Shown: positions 17,713-26,910 of the stretch, in pieces
How the letters are laid out: each line of letters starts with the position of its first letter
Position numbering within the stretch: position 1 is the stretch's first letter
Assembly: GCF_003387615.1 (NCBI RefSeq)
Contig: NZ_QUNS01000002.1
Span: forward strand, 62,001 to 126,000
Direction of reading: 5' to 3'
DNA from: Tenacibaculum gallaicum
GTDB lineage: Bacteria > Bacteroidota > Bacteroidia > Flavobacteriales > Flavobacteriaceae
Length of the DNA stretch: 64,000 nt
Notes under the pieces: generated by a model
Database searches by the model: none
The model's input: only the letters and a program-made list of their open reading frames with translations
Told to the model about the DNA's origin: nothing
Program-made: the position numbers and the translations under genes

Positions 17713-18183
17713 ATGAAAATTTTCAAAAAAATTATAGGTTTCTTACTACTATTATTAGTAATCGCGCAGTTTTTCCAACCAGAAAAAAATCAAGGAGAAA
17801 TAACTACTGTTGACCCTTTTATTACAGAAACCAAACCGAACGATGTAGTACACAAAATACTAAAAACAGCTTGTTTTGATTGTCATAGTAATTCAACTCG
17901 ATATCCTTGGTATAGTAATATTATGCCAGTGAATTATTGGTTAGCTGATCATATAAATCATGGAAAAGAAGAATTGAATTTTTCTGAATGGGCTACCTAT
18001 TCTTTAAAAAGAAAAGAGCATAAGATGGAAGAAGTTTGGGAAGAAGTAGAAAAAGGAAAAATGCCGTTAGATTCATATACGTGGACACATGCAGACGCTC
18101 GTTTAACTAAAGAAGAAGTTGAACAAGTAATTAATTGGGCAAAAAGCGTACAAAACGACTATAAAACACAGTTAGGGAACTAA
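17713..18183 (+). CDS. haem-binding-domain (cytochrome-like) membrane protein
   Basis: 156 residues. An N-terminal helix (IIGFLLLLLVIAQFF) is followed by a domain with one c-type haem motif CFDCH (Cys54, Cys57, His58) in the setting KTACFDCHSNSTRYPWYSNIMPVNYWL, the signature of the Haem_bd family. The remote Met or His ligand could be in KMPLDSY. It is probably anchored in the inner membrane facing the periplasm. The glycosyltransferase gene starts 4 bp after its stop, so they are likely co-transcribed, without an obvious functional link. Confidence 0.85.
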   Translation: MKIFKKIIGFLLLLLVIAQFFQPEKNQGEITTVDPFITETKPNDVVHKILKTACFDCHSNSTRYPWYSNIMPVNYWLADHINHGKEELNFSEWATYSLKRKEHKMEEVWEEVEKGKMPLDSYTWTHADARLTKEEVEQVINWAKSVQNDYKTQLGN

Positions 18184-18187
18184 ATTA

Positions 18188-19420
18188 ATGCAACAACTTT
18201 TAATTATTGGGTATGTTTGGATAGAAAAAACGACTGGAGCTGGTAACCGAATCTTACAGTTGCTTAATGTTTTTAAAAACCAAAACTATACTATCACTTT
18301 TGCAACTCCTGCCTTAAAAACAGAAAACTCTTTAAACTTAGCTGAATTAGGAATAGAGGAGAAATCTATTGAGTTGAATTCAAGTTCTTTTGATGATTTT
18401 GTTAAAGAACTACAACCAGATGTTGTGTTGTTCGATAGGTTTATGATGGAAGAACAATTTGGTTGGCGTGTTGCAGAACATTGTCCGAAAGCTCTAAGAA
18501 TTTTAGATACTGAAGATTTACACTTTTTACGCAAAACACGTCATCAACAATTAAAAAAGAAGGAACAATTTTCTACAGAGGCTTTGCTAAAATCAGATGA
18601 AGCAAAGAGAGAAATAGCATCAATTTTACGCTGTGATATGAGTTTGGTTATTTCAGCTTATGAAATCCAGCTTTTAAAAGAAGTTTTTAAGATTGATGAA
18701 GCTTTATTATATCATTTGCCTTTTTTGTTGGATAGAATAGATGCTGAAGCTATTCAGAATTGGAAGTCTTTTGAAGAACGAGCGCATTTTGTGTTTGTAG
18801 GTAATTTTTTCCACGCTCCGAATGTCGATGCTGTTTTACAATTGAAATCAATTTGGAAAACAATAAGAAAGCAATTACCTGAAGTAGAATTACATATTTA
18901 CGGAGCGTATGTTACACAACAAATTCAGCAATTGCACAAGCCAAAAGATGGCTTTATCATAAAAGGTTTTGCAAAAGATGTACTAGAAGTAGTTAAAAAT
19001 GCAAGGGTAGTACTGGCTCCCATTCGTTTTGGAGCAGGAATTAAAGGGAAGTTAACTGAAGCAATGGAATGTGGAACTCCAAGTGTTACCACTTCTATAG
19101 GTGCAGAAGGAATGCACGCCAACTTACCTTGGAACGGATTTATAGAGGATGATTTTGAGAAGTTTGCTAACAAAGCTATAGAGCTATATACTTATGATAT
19201 CCTTTGGAAAAAGTCTCAACAAAAAGGTATAGAAATAATCAATTTGCTGTATGATAAAGAAAAATTAGTAGAATCCTTTAGAAATAGAATAAAAGAAATC
19301 GAGGAAAACCTTGAAACACATCGTACACAAAATTTTCTTGGAAGCTTATTACAACATCAAACCTTACAGGCTACAAAATTTATGAGCAAGTGGATTGAAG
19401 AAAAAAATAGAAAGACCTAA
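18188..19420 (+). CDS. glycosyltransferase family 4-like protein
   Basis: 410 residues. A GT-B fold with an N-terminal acceptor domain (about 1-190, LLIIGYVWIEKTTGAGNRILQLL) and a C-terminal donor-binding domain: FVFVGNFFHAPNVDAV, VELHIYGAY, GFIIKGFAKDVLEVVKNARVVLAPIRFGAGIKGKLTEAMECGTPSVTT. The latter is the usual sugar-nucleotide site of GT1/GT4 proteins. The C-terminal 60 residues are a charged helix. Sugar and acceptor are unknown. The stop codon lies inside the stem of its own terminator. Confidence 0.85.
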   Translation: MQQLLIIGYVWIEKTTGAGNRILQLLNVFKNQNYTITFATPALKTENSLNLAELGIEEKSIELNSSSFDDFVKELQPDVVLFDRFMMEEQFGWRVAEHCPKALRILDTEDLHFLRKTRHQQLKKKEQFSTEALLKSDEAKREIASILRCDMSLVISAYEIQLLKEVFKIDEALLYHLPFLLDRIDAEAIQNWKSFEERAHFVFVGNFFHAPNVDAVLQLKSIWKTIRKQLPEVELHIYGAYVTQQIQQLHKPKDGFIIKGFAKDVLEVVKNARVVLAPIRFGAGIKGKLTEAMECGTPSVTTSIGAEGMHANLPWNGFIEDDFEKFANKAIELYTYDILWKKSQQKGIEIINLLYDKEKLVESFRNRIKEIEENLETHRTQNFLGSLLQHQTLQATKFMSKWIEEKNRKT

Positions 19421-19443
19421 CGATAAAACATTAGGTCTTTTTT
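19411..19443. terminator. terminator overlapping the glycosyltransferase stop codon
   Basis: Stem AAAGACCTAA / TTAGGTCTTT with a T6 tail. The TAA stop (19418-19420) is the end of the left arm. The facing permease gene ends at 19445, so the hairpin serves two convergent genes in a very short space. Confidence 0.85.
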
Positions 19444-19444
19444 G

Positions 19445-20872
19445 TTAATTGATAATAGTCCCTTTTTTACTTTTATTGTAAAAAAGTATTCGAGTAATTA
19501 GTAATAAGATTACTGACATAACTAATACTATACTTATCTTAAAAAACAATGACGTATAGCTTGGGTTTTTGTACTCAAAGGTTGGTAATTGCTTGTATAA
19601 CTTTGTGTTAATTTTTTCATTATTATAAAGAAGAGGAACAAAAAAGTCTCTCCACTTTGTAGAAAATTCAGCCACTTGACTTCTATACTGTTGGTAATGT
19701 GTTGTAGAAGTTCCAGCTATATCGTTAAAACTTTGCTGTAAAATTATAGCAGGAGAACTATATTGCCACAACTTAACCCATTTTTGCTGTTTTAGTAGCT
19801 GTGTTTCGTATGATTCTACTAGTGGTTTAACCTCGTCTTCAACCAAATCTTGTGAAGCTAAATACTTATGCCAAAAAGAATAGTTTTGATTATTATTAGA
19901 AGCATATTCAGGATGATCTCTTAAAAAATTATCAAGTATTTTATCTTGTTTTTTAGAAACTTCATCTTTTAATGCTCTTACTTCAGTAATCATTTTTGTT
20001 CGAGATGGTATTGGATAAAAAGTATTTGCAGCTTGTGCTATAATAGCAGGAATAATTAGAATTATAAAAACCCAGATAGCTAATAAACTTACTGCATTTT
20101 TAGCAGAATTATTTACTTTTATATTGATAAATAAAACAACAGTAAACCAAAATAACATGTAAGTTAACGTAAGTAGTAAAAAGTATAGGTACTCAGTTAG
20201 GTTTTCTGCAAAATTATAATTGTTAATTATAAAAGTAATTGTTAAAACCAAGATAACTATAACAGATAGTACAAAGAATCTAAGCATTGTTTTCTGTAGT
20301 ATCCATTTGTAAATAGAAATAGGTTGAGAAGCCATTAATTTTAACGAACCATTTTCTTTTTCTAGAGAAAAAATATGATAACTAAAAGCTATTATAATTA
20401 AGGGTAAAATGTATATAATTACAAATGCTAAATCAAAACTACCAAAAAGAAGTTGAATAGGGTTTGAAAGTTCAGTATGATTAAAAAAGAAACTATCACC
20501 GTACGCTTTTGGTTGCACATAATGTGTAAATAAATCACTTTGTCCTGTAGCAATAAAAGCAGTTTCTTGAGGGTACATTGCCGCAACACGAGGATGTGAA
20601 TATCCAATATTCATGGGGTTGGTAGGTAAGCTCCTCGAGTTTTGATTAACGTCAAGTCCTTTTTCAATAGAATCAAGAGTTTTTAGTACTGCTATGTCTT
20701 GTTCTTTAACAGTATTATTCGCTTTTTCAATGTCAGAAACGCGCTTATTTACTTTTTCCTTACCATTATACCCTGCAAAAAGAACAAGGGTTAATAAAAT
20801 TATAGTTAATAAAACAAGCCATTTACTCCGTAAAAGAGACTTTAATTCGTATTTAAAATTATATGAAAACAT
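19445..20872 (-). CDS. ABC transporter permease (ABC-2 type, DUF3526-like)
   Basis: 475 residues. First helix after KYELKSLLRSKWLVLLTIILLTLVLFAGY, a long extracytoplasmic loop (about 35-150), then a group of helices around 155-285 (LAFVIIYILPLIIIAFSYHIFSLEKENGSLKLMASQP) and a last helix (ISIVLVMSVILLLIT). Another large exported loop (about 290-440) is typical of the NosY-like/DUF3526 permeases. It starts 1 bp after the stop of the second permease, so the two probably form a heterodimer with the ATPase upstream. The cargo is not evident; see the metal-acquisition finding. Confidence 0.85.
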   Translation of the reverse strand: MFSYNFKYELKSLLRSKWLVLLTIILLTLVLFAGYNGKEKVNKRVSDIEKANNTVKEQDIAVLKTLDSIEKGLDVNQNSRSLPTNPMNIGYSHPRVAAMYPQETAFIATGQSDLFTHYVQPKAYGDSFFFNHTELSNPIQLLFGSFDLAFVIIYILPLIIIAFSYHIFSLEKENGSLKLMASQPISIYKWILQKTMLRFFVLSVIVILVLTITFIINNYNFAENLTEYLYFLLLTLTYMLFWFTVVLFINIKVNNSAKNAVSLLAIWVFIILIIPAIIAQAANTFYPIPSRTKMITEVRALKDEVSKKQDKILDNFLRDHPEYASNNNQNYSFWHKYLASQDLVEDEVKPLVESYETQLLKQQKWVKLWQYSSPAIILQQSFNDIAGTSTTHYQQYRSQVAEFSTKWRDFFVPLLYNNEKINTKLYKQLPTFEYKNPSYTSLFFKISIVLVMSVILLLITRILFYNKSKKGTIIN

Positions 20873-20873
20873 A

Positions 20874-22277
20874 TTAATGATTTTTATTAATAAAGAACAC
20901 TAGTACTCCTGTAATTGTAAACCACATGATAAGAATTAACATCATAGATGTATTATGACTTAATATTTGATAGAGAGGAGCATTTGTATATTCGAACTTA
21001 GGAAGTTTTTCCCATGCGTTTGCAGAAGCAATATAGCGTTCCCCGTATTTAGAGTTTTTTTCAGTAAGTCCATTTAAAAACTCTTGTGTTTTTACTCTAT
21101 AAGTTTCTGCTGTTTCAGAAAAATCACGATGTGATTGATAATCGGTTCTAGAAATAGCCATAGATAAAAAACGAGTGGGAAGAAAAGGAGAAATTATCGA
21201 AATAGATTTGTAAACCTTTTCTTGTTTTTGAGCTTGCTGATCTAACCAATTATAATGTTTAGCATATACTTTAGCTTGATATTCTTCTCCTTTTTGCATT
21301 CTGTAGGCATTGTAATTAAAGGGAAGTTTATGCACACTATCAACATTGTATTTCCTTAGAGCTTCTTCTTCAAGTTTTTTAGCTTCCTCACTCCAAGGGT
21401 TATGTCCGTCAAGCCCTTTTTTACGATCTTCTGCTATTCTTTTAGAAAACTCTTGGTTGGTTGGGTATGGGTATTTAGAATCAGCTAGGTTACTAGCTAT
21501 TTTAGGAGCAATAAAACAAGCAAGCACCCAAAAAACTAAACTAGAAACCAAAGCAACTCCTGATTTTTTTGCAACTAATGATATGAATAAAATAACGTTA
21601 TTGAAAATCAAATAGTAGAGTAAGTACACTATGTATAACACTGCTAACGTACTCCAACTAAATACTCCAACATCATTTGTGTTAGAAAGAATTAAACCTG
21701 CTATTAAAAATAGAAGAGTTGTAATTGTTATTATAGGTATTAATACTGCAAACCATTTTCCAAAAAGTAGTTTTGTGTTACTAATTCCTTGACTTTTAAG
21801 TATCGCAAAAGTTCCTTTTTCTAATTCTTTAGTATAGGAATCGTAACCGATTAGAATTAAGATTAAAGGGAGTATATATAATAAAATAAAACTAAGGCTT
21901 AGTTCTCCAAAACGAGACAATGATGTTTGGTCTGAAGCATTACTAAATTGAGCTTCGTTTCTATTATGAGCCTCTAAAAAAATAGAAATTCCTGTATATT
22001 TTTCAATGCCTTGATCTATCAGTGATAAAGGAGATTTTGGTTTGAAAACATAATTCCCGTAATGTGCTGCCGAATGCGGATTTTTTTCTCCTTGTTTTTC
22101 CCAAAGAGACCGTTCATTTTTTTGAGCTTCAGTATGTTGTGTATTGCTATGTTGATATTGATTAAAAGTTAATACTAATGCAACTATTAATAGAATAAAT
22201 ACTATACTTGCTGAGATTTTAAAGCGACCGTCTCTTAAAATTTCTTGAAGCTCTTTTTTAACTACGTGAAAAATCAT
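20874..22277 (-). CDS. ABC transporter permease (ABC-2 type, DUF3526-like)
   Basis: 467 residues, same architecture as its neighbour: a first helix (ISASIVFILLIVALVLTF), a long periplasmic loop, the core LSLSFILLYILPLILILIGYDSYTKELEKGTFAILKSQGIS, a second large loop and a final helix MMLILIMWFTITGVLVFFI. Its start overlaps the ATPase stop by 4 bp (ATGA), so coupling to the ATPase is certain at the level of gene layout. Confidence 0.85.
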   Translation of the reverse strand: MIFHVVKKELQEILRDGRFKISASIVFILLIVALVLTFNQYQHSNTQHTEAQKNERSLWEKQGEKNPHSAAHYGNYVFKPKSPLSLIDQGIEKYTGISIFLEAHNRNEAQFSNASDQTSLSRFGELSLSFILLYILPLILILIGYDSYTKELEKGTFAILKSQGISNTKLLFGKWFAVLIPIITITTLLFLIAGLILSNTNDVGVFSWSTLAVLYIVYLLYYLIFNNVILFISLVAKKSGVALVSSLVFWVLACFIAPKIASNLADSKYPYPTNQEFSKRIAEDRKKGLDGHNPWSEEAKKLEEEALRKYNVDSVHKLPFNYNAYRMQKGEEYQAKVYAKHYNWLDQQAQKQEKVYKSISIISPFLPTRFLSMAISRTDYQSHRDFSETAETYRVKTQEFLNGLTEKNSKYGERYIASANAWEKLPKFEYTNAPLYQILSHNTSMMLILIMWFTITGVLVFFINKNH

Positions 22278-22990
22278 AATACACTTTCTTTTAAGCTCAT
22301 AGTTTCTAGATAAAGGTTTTCAATCTCTTGTAAAGACTTATCACTACAAGGAAAATTATACTTTAACTGCCCTTGTTTCATAATTCCAATATGCGTTCCA
22401 ATTTCTTTAGCTCTAAAAATGTCATGAGTAGCCATTAATATAGCAACTCCATTTTTTCTCATTTTTTGTAACAGTTCCCCAAATTCATTACTAGATTTTG
22501 GATCCAAACCAGAAGTAGGTTCATCAAGTAGTAAAACATTAGCATCTTTTGCTATAGCTAAAGCAATTCCAACTTTTTGTCGCATTCCTTTAGAAAAGAA
22601 TTGAACTCTTTTGTAAAAAGCTTCTGATTGCAAACCAGCTTCGTGTAAGAAAAATTCAAGTTCTTTTTTAGTGAAATTTTTACCACCAATACCTAAAAAA
22701 TAATCAAGATTTTCTATGGCGGTTAAAGTAGGATACAACATCAGGTTTTCTGGAATGTAAGTTAAAAAAGCTTTAGTTTCTCTTGCGCTATCAGTAACAT
22801 TTAAACCGTTTATAAACGCTTTTCCAGAAGAAGGAGCAATAAAATTTAAAAGTAAATTTATAGTCGTTGACTTTCCTGCTCCGTTAGCCCCAAGTAAGCA
22901 AAAAATTTCTCCTTCGTTTACTTTTAAATTTAACTTATTAAGGGCGGTGAAGTCACCATACTTTTTTGTTAAGTCTCTTGTTATTATCAT
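22274..22990 (-). CDS. ABC transporter ATP-binding protein
   Basis: 238 residues. Walker A GANGAGKSTT (about 34-43), Q-loop region YIPENLMLYPTLTAIENL, a signature motif of unusual form (FFSKGMRQKVGIALAIAKDANV), Walker B VLLLDEPTSGLDP and H-loop MATHDIFRAKEIG. It matches the CcmA/NosF-like ATPases that work with ABC-2 permeases. Immediately downstream are the two permeases, and 18 bp upstream is a His-rich lipoprotein gene. Confidence 0.93.
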   Translation of the reverse strand: MIITRDLTKKYGDFTALNKLNLKVNEGEIFCLLGANGAGKSTTINLLLNFIAPSSGKAFINGLNVTDSARETKAFLTYIPENLMLYPTLTAIENLDYFLGIGGKNFTKKELEFFLHEAGLQSEAFYKRVQFFSKGMRQKVGIALAIAKDANVLLLDEPTSGLDPKSSNEFGELLQKMRKNGVAILMATHDIFRAKEIGTHIGIMKQGQLKYNFPCSDKSLQEIENLYLETMSLKESVL

Positions 22991-23008
22991 TATTGTAGCG
23001 TTAAATAG

Positions 23009-23482
23009 TTATTCAATTTTAATATCTACGGAAGTTCTACTTTGCCATCCAGTAACATCAATGACAGAGATTTGACAATGGTAGTCGCCAGAATCAATAT
23101 CTGTTGGAATTGTAATACTTTGAGTTATTTCAAATTCTTTAGGATTATTATCAATAGTGTAATTCTCCATAAAAATTAAAGGAGAAACAGGATCTTTTAT
23201 GGGTGATAGTTCACAACTAGAACCTTGATCATCGTGTGTGTGATGATCAAAATTATGATGGATATCAATGGCATAAGTAGCTAAAGCTATGTTGTCAGAT
23301 ACTTTTACACGTATTGTATACTCTTTCCCTTTCTCTAATACAGAGCAAGATTTAGGAAAACCTTCGTTGTAATTTACGGTAATGGTTGGCTTTTCAGTAT
23401 CTGGCTCTTCTGAATCACTGCTACAGCTTATGTTTAATAAGGTTAGGAGTAGTAATGCACTCGCTATTTTTAATAATTTCAT
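23009..23482 (-). CDS. His-rich DUF4625-like lipoprotein
   Basis: 157 residues with lipobox LLNISCSSDSEEPDTEKP. The mature part looks like a single Ig-like domain of the DUF4625 type (KPTITVNYNEGFPKSCSVLEKGKEYTIRVKVSDN). A metal-ligand-like stretch DIHHNFDHHTHDDQ lies near residue 85-98, next to a Cys. It is probably an exported metal-binding partner of the ABC transporter encoded 18 bp downstream. Substrate is inference from histidines only. Confidence 0.78.
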   Translation of the reverse strand: MKLLKIASALLLLTLLNISCSSDSEEPDTEKPTITVNYNEGFPKSCSVLEKGKEYTIRVKVSDNIALATYAIDIHHNFDHHTHDDQGSSCELSPIKDPVSPLIFMENYTIDNNPKEFEITQSITIPTDIDSGDYHCQISVIDVTGWQSRTSVDIKIE

Positions 23483-23499
23483 AATAGTTTGTTATTTAT

Positions 23500-23532
23500 A
23501 AAAGACTACTTGATTTTCTCAAGTAGTCTTTT
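23500..23532 (-). terminator. intra-operon hairpin, probable attenuator
   Basis: A 14-bp perfect stem (AAAAGACTACTTGA / TCAAGTAGTCTTTT) with a short loop, followed on the minus strand by a T run of four. It lies between the two lipoprotein genes of one locus, so it may lower expression of the ABC genes relative to the receptor, or end the first transcript. Confidence 0.7.
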
Positions 23533-23541
23533 GTGTTATAA

Positions 23542-24366
23542 TTATTTTATTTCAAGAGGAATAGACAGCTTTACAGTTTCGCTTTCGCCGCTTTCTTTAG
23601 CGTAAATATTCAACCAGTAACTTCCTACTGGAGCACCAGGAATTAAATCGTAATGATAGTGTATATGAGGGTTTTTAACTCCTTCATACAACTCTTTAGG
23701 TAAAACGGTAATTACTTTGTCCCACTCTCCAACTTCAACATTTTGTCCCTCTCTCCATTCTTCGAACCAAAATTCATATTTAATTTCGGTAACAGTATTA
23801 TTACCAGATACATATTCAAATTCGGTATGTAACTCATCTTTACCAAAGGCAATAGAGTTGTTATCACCAACCTCTAAGTCTTTAAACTTTTGAATAATGT
23901 GTAACTTTTTAGTAATGGTACTTTTAGTTCCGTCTTCATGCTCAACCGTAATTTTAAATTTATAAACTCCTTCGGCAGGAGTAAATGAAGGATCGTATTT
24001 GTTATCTTCATCAAAATATACATGGTAGTGTATGTGAGGATTTAATTGACCTTCATAACGATCAACAGGCACTAAGTGGTTTTTTAATTCCCAAATTAAC
24101 TCACCTGTCTTAACTTTTGGAACATCGTAAGCTTCTACGTCAAAATAAATTTTAGAAACTTTGCTAGTTCCTTCGTAGTCAAATTGAATATGAACATCTA
24201 CGTTTGATTGTGGTAAAACAAAATCAGAGTTGCCTAACTCTAAGCCTTTAAAGTTTTCTGTATTAATGTTTTCATCAAAAGTATCTGGGATGTTGTCTTC
24301 ATCACTACAAGAAATAATTAAAAGACTTACGAAAAATAAGATTGCTGATTTAAATGTGTTTTTCAT
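23542..24366 (-). CDS. two-domain His-rich DUF4625-like lipoprotein
   Basis: 274 residues with lipobox LLIISCSDEDN. Two copies of a DUF4625-like Ig domain: about 45-155 and 165-274. Each copy carries the same motif, NPHIHYH (in QLNPHIHYHVYFD and VKNPHIHYHYDLIPG), so both domains have a three-residue histidine cluster. It is the gene directly after the TonB receptor (21 bp). An outer-membrane lipoprotein that binds the metal and hands it to the receptor is the simplest reading, by analogy with other receptor/lipoprotein pairs. Confidence 0.8.
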   Translation of the reverse strand: MKNTFKSAILFFVSLLIISCSDEDNIPDTFDENINTENFKGLELGNSDFVLPQSNVDVHIQFDYEGTSKVSKIYFDVEAYDVPKVKTGELIWELKNHLVPVDRYEGQLNPHIHYHVYFDEDNKYDPSFTPAEGVYKFKITVEHEDGTKSTITKKLHIIQKFKDLEVGDNNSIAFGKDELHTEFEYVSGNNTVTEIKYEFWFEEWREGQNVEVGEWDKVITVLPKELYEGVKNPHIHYHYDLIPGAPVGSYWLNIYAKESGESETVKLSIPLEIK

Positions 24367-24387
24367 GATTAAAAAAAAATTAAATAA

Positions 24388-26745
24388 TTAAAATGTTTGT
24401 ATAATTGTTATAGAAAAGTTTCTTCCAGGTTCTGGAACCTCTATCAGTCTGTAGAAACTCGTGTGGTCGAAAACTTTGTTGTTTAAAATATTATTGAGTC
24501 TCCCTTGAATTTTAAGAGGCCGTTTTTTTGAGAAAAGATCTAAACTAGTATGTAAACCGATGTTTAGTAAAGAATACCCTTCTGTAGTTTTTTCAGGTGG
24601 AACAATATTGTTTTGATTTGAAACCAATCGTACACTTGAGAATAATTTAGTGTCTCCGAAAGTCAACCAAGGGTTCAACGTATATTCAAGAGAAACGACT
24701 CCTGTTAAAGGAGGAGAAAAAGGAAGCGTGAAGTTTTTCTTTTCTCCACTTAATTGTCGTGCTTTTACATACTCTAAAGAACCTGTAATAGATAATTTGT
24801 CGATTGGTTTATACTGAGCCATAACTTCACCACCATATCTAAAAACTCGACTTTGACTGTATTGATACTTTTGAAGCGTTTCGTAATACTCTGACGTTGG
24901 ACTTAAATAAATATAATTATCAAAATAATTGACAAAAGGCGTGATTTGAATAGAGCCTCTATTAAAGTTAGCTTTAAACTCTCCATCTATTTGATAAGAA
25001 CTTTCAGGTTCTAAGTCAAGACTTCCTTCTTCATATCGATACATGTGATAGTTTACTCCGTCTGAAGCTAACTCATTTGCCAATGGAATTCTAAAACTCT
25101 TACCTACATTTATTTTATACGATGTGTTTTTTCGCCCATAACTTAATCCAGCTGAAGCACTAAAGCTCCCAAAAGTTAAATTCTTTCTTTCTGAACGCTG
25201 TAGTTGTTGCTGAGTTGTATTTCCGTTTTTGTCGGTAACTGGAGATAAAAACCACTCGTAATAGGGTTGTGTTTTTATTACCCCATAATCGTAACGTACA
25301 CCACCATCTAAATATAAATTGTCGTTGAGTTTAATTTGATCATATACAAAAGCTCCAACTGTAAAACGAGTATATTCAGGAATAAGAAATCCCCAACCAT
25401 CAATAGAATTATCTTGATACTCTAAGTTTATACCTGTGGTAAGCTTATGATTTTCAAAACTGTGGAATTTATTTTTTACATTAAGACTATAGGTATTCTT
25501 TTTAAACAATCGTTCCATTGTAGATGGTGGCTTGGGCATATAACCATGCGGAACAGGTTCTGAATGTTCTTCGCGATGATTTTTTTGAAGCCCAAGCTCA
25601 ACATCTAACGTATAATTGGGGAATAGAAAACTGGTATTATTCGTTATTTTAAAATGATTGACCTTATGATGAGGTAAATCAATATCTCTATTGTCAGCAT
25701 CGTAATCTATTTTAGAAGTTCTCACTTCCAGTCCATGAGCATTAGCGAAAAAACCGTTTTTAGAATTAACATTACTAAAAGAAGTTATAGAGCTACTATT
25801 ATCTGATACATAACCTATAGAAACTCCAACATTATGATTGTAGCCTGCTGTGTTACGTAGGTAGTTTTTATGTAAATCGAAAATGTAATTATCGTACGTG
25901 ATTTTTTTAGTAGGGACTTTATAATCACCGTAATCTTCATGAGTTATTCTGGCCTTGTAATACCAATGATTATAACGTTGTTTAACCCCTAAAGAAACTC
26001 CATAGAAATCGTTATTACTCCTATTAGTTAAGTTTACTTCTCCTGAAAAAGAATTAACATCTGGTAGTAAGTTGTTTTTCAAACTAATTACCCCAGAGAT
26101 TGCATCAGAACCATAGAGTAGAGAAGCGGCTCCTTTAGTAACCTCAATATTATCTATATTATATTGATCTATTTCTAAACCATGGTCGGCTCCCCATTGT
26201 TGTGCTTCGTGTTTTATACCATTTTCAACAACAACAACTCTATTAAACCCTAAACCTCTAATAGTGGGTTTAGATTGCCCCGAACCGATGGTAATTGTGC
26301 TAACTCCAGGAATATCTTTAAGAGTTTGCATTAAACTATTATCTCTGTTTTTTTCTAAGAAATCAACATCAATCCTTTGTGTATTACTAGAGAACTTTGT
26401 TAGTATTTTTTTAGGGTTTTGTGCAATAACCACTTCATTCAATACTGAATTGTCTTGTATTAGAGGAATAACTATTGTAGAAGTAGTAGAAATGTTCTCT
26501 TGATAAGTAACATATCCAACATGAGTAACAGTTAAGAGATACTCTTTGTTTAAAAGTTTGTAAAAAATACTACTTCCTTGAGTGTTTGTGTACGCGTGCT
26601 TTGAACCAATACTTACGTGAGCATTGGGTAACTCTTTTTGTGTCGTTCCGTCAATTACCTTAATAGTAACAGAATTGGTATTCTGACTAAAAAGAATTGC
26701 GTGAAACAATACACAAAATAAAGCGCCTAAGCTTTGTTTTGTCAT
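24388..26745 (-). CDS. TonB-dependent receptor, probable metal or metal-chelate uptake
   Basis: 785 residues. Signal peptide, then a carboxypeptidase-regulatory-like domain (about 22-105, VTIKVIDGTTQKELPNAHVSIG), a plug domain (about 115-230, LMQTLKDIPGVSTITIGSG, NIEVTKGAASLLYGSDAISGVI) and a 22-strand barrel ending in the aromatic NFSITIIQTF. A His-rich loop, HREEHSEPVPHGYMP, lies near residue 390-405 and resembles the histidine loops of zinc receptors of the ZnuD kind. The plug segment KHEAQQWGADHGLEID is shared with zinc or copper receptors as I remember them; this is not tested here. Confidence 0.9.
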   Translation of the reverse strand: MTKQSLGALFCVLFHAILFSQNTNSVTIKVIDGTTQKELPNAHVSIGSKHAYTNTQGSSIFYKLLNKEYLLTVTHVGYVTYQENISTTSTIVIPLIQDNSVLNEVVIAQNPKKILTKFSSNTQRIDVDFLEKNRDNSLMQTLKDIPGVSTITIGSGQSKPTIRGLGFNRVVVVENGIKHEAQQWGADHGLEIDQYNIDNIEVTKGAASLLYGSDAISGVISLKNNLLPDVNSFSGEVNLTNRSNNDFYGVSLGVKQRYNHWYYKARITHEDYGDYKVPTKKITYDNYIFDLHKNYLRNTAGYNHNVGVSIGYVSDNSSSITSFSNVNSKNGFFANAHGLEVRTSKIDYDADNRDIDLPHHKVNHFKITNNTSFLFPNYTLDVELGLQKNHREEHSEPVPHGYMPKPPSTMERLFKKNTYSLNVKNKFHSFENHKLTTGINLEYQDNSIDGWGFLIPEYTRFTVGAFVYDQIKLNDNLYLDGGVRYDYGVIKTQPYYEWFLSPVTDKNGNTTQQQLQRSERKNLTFGSFSASAGLSYGRKNTSYKINVGKSFRIPLANELASDGVNYHMYRYEEGSLDLEPESSYQIDGEFKANFNRGSIQITPFVNYFDNYIYLSPTSEYYETLQKYQYSQSRVFRYGGEVMAQYKPIDKLSITGSLEYVKARQLSGEKKNFTLPFSPPLTGVVSLEYTLNPWLTFGDTKLFSSVRLVSNQNNIVPPEKTTEGYSLLNIGLHTSLDLFSKKRPLKIQGRLNNILNNKVFDHTSFYRLIEVPEPGRNFSITIIQTF

Positions 26746-26910
26746 TGTAAACAGAATTAAAAACGAATTGTAGTAGTTGAATTGTAAGATTCAGCTATTA
26801 ATTAAATAATATAGAACAAGCGTGTTAACTGATTGTAATGCACCGCAAACCTAGCTTTAGGGTTACATAAGTCACACTCCGATAAAGTACAAGTGTTCTA
26901 AACTAAGATG

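Noticed and set aside
26746-26910. Zur or Fur box upstream of the TonB receptor
   Set aside because: I looked for an inverted repeat of the right size and found none convincing; it may lie upstream of the His/Cys-rich gene or not exist.
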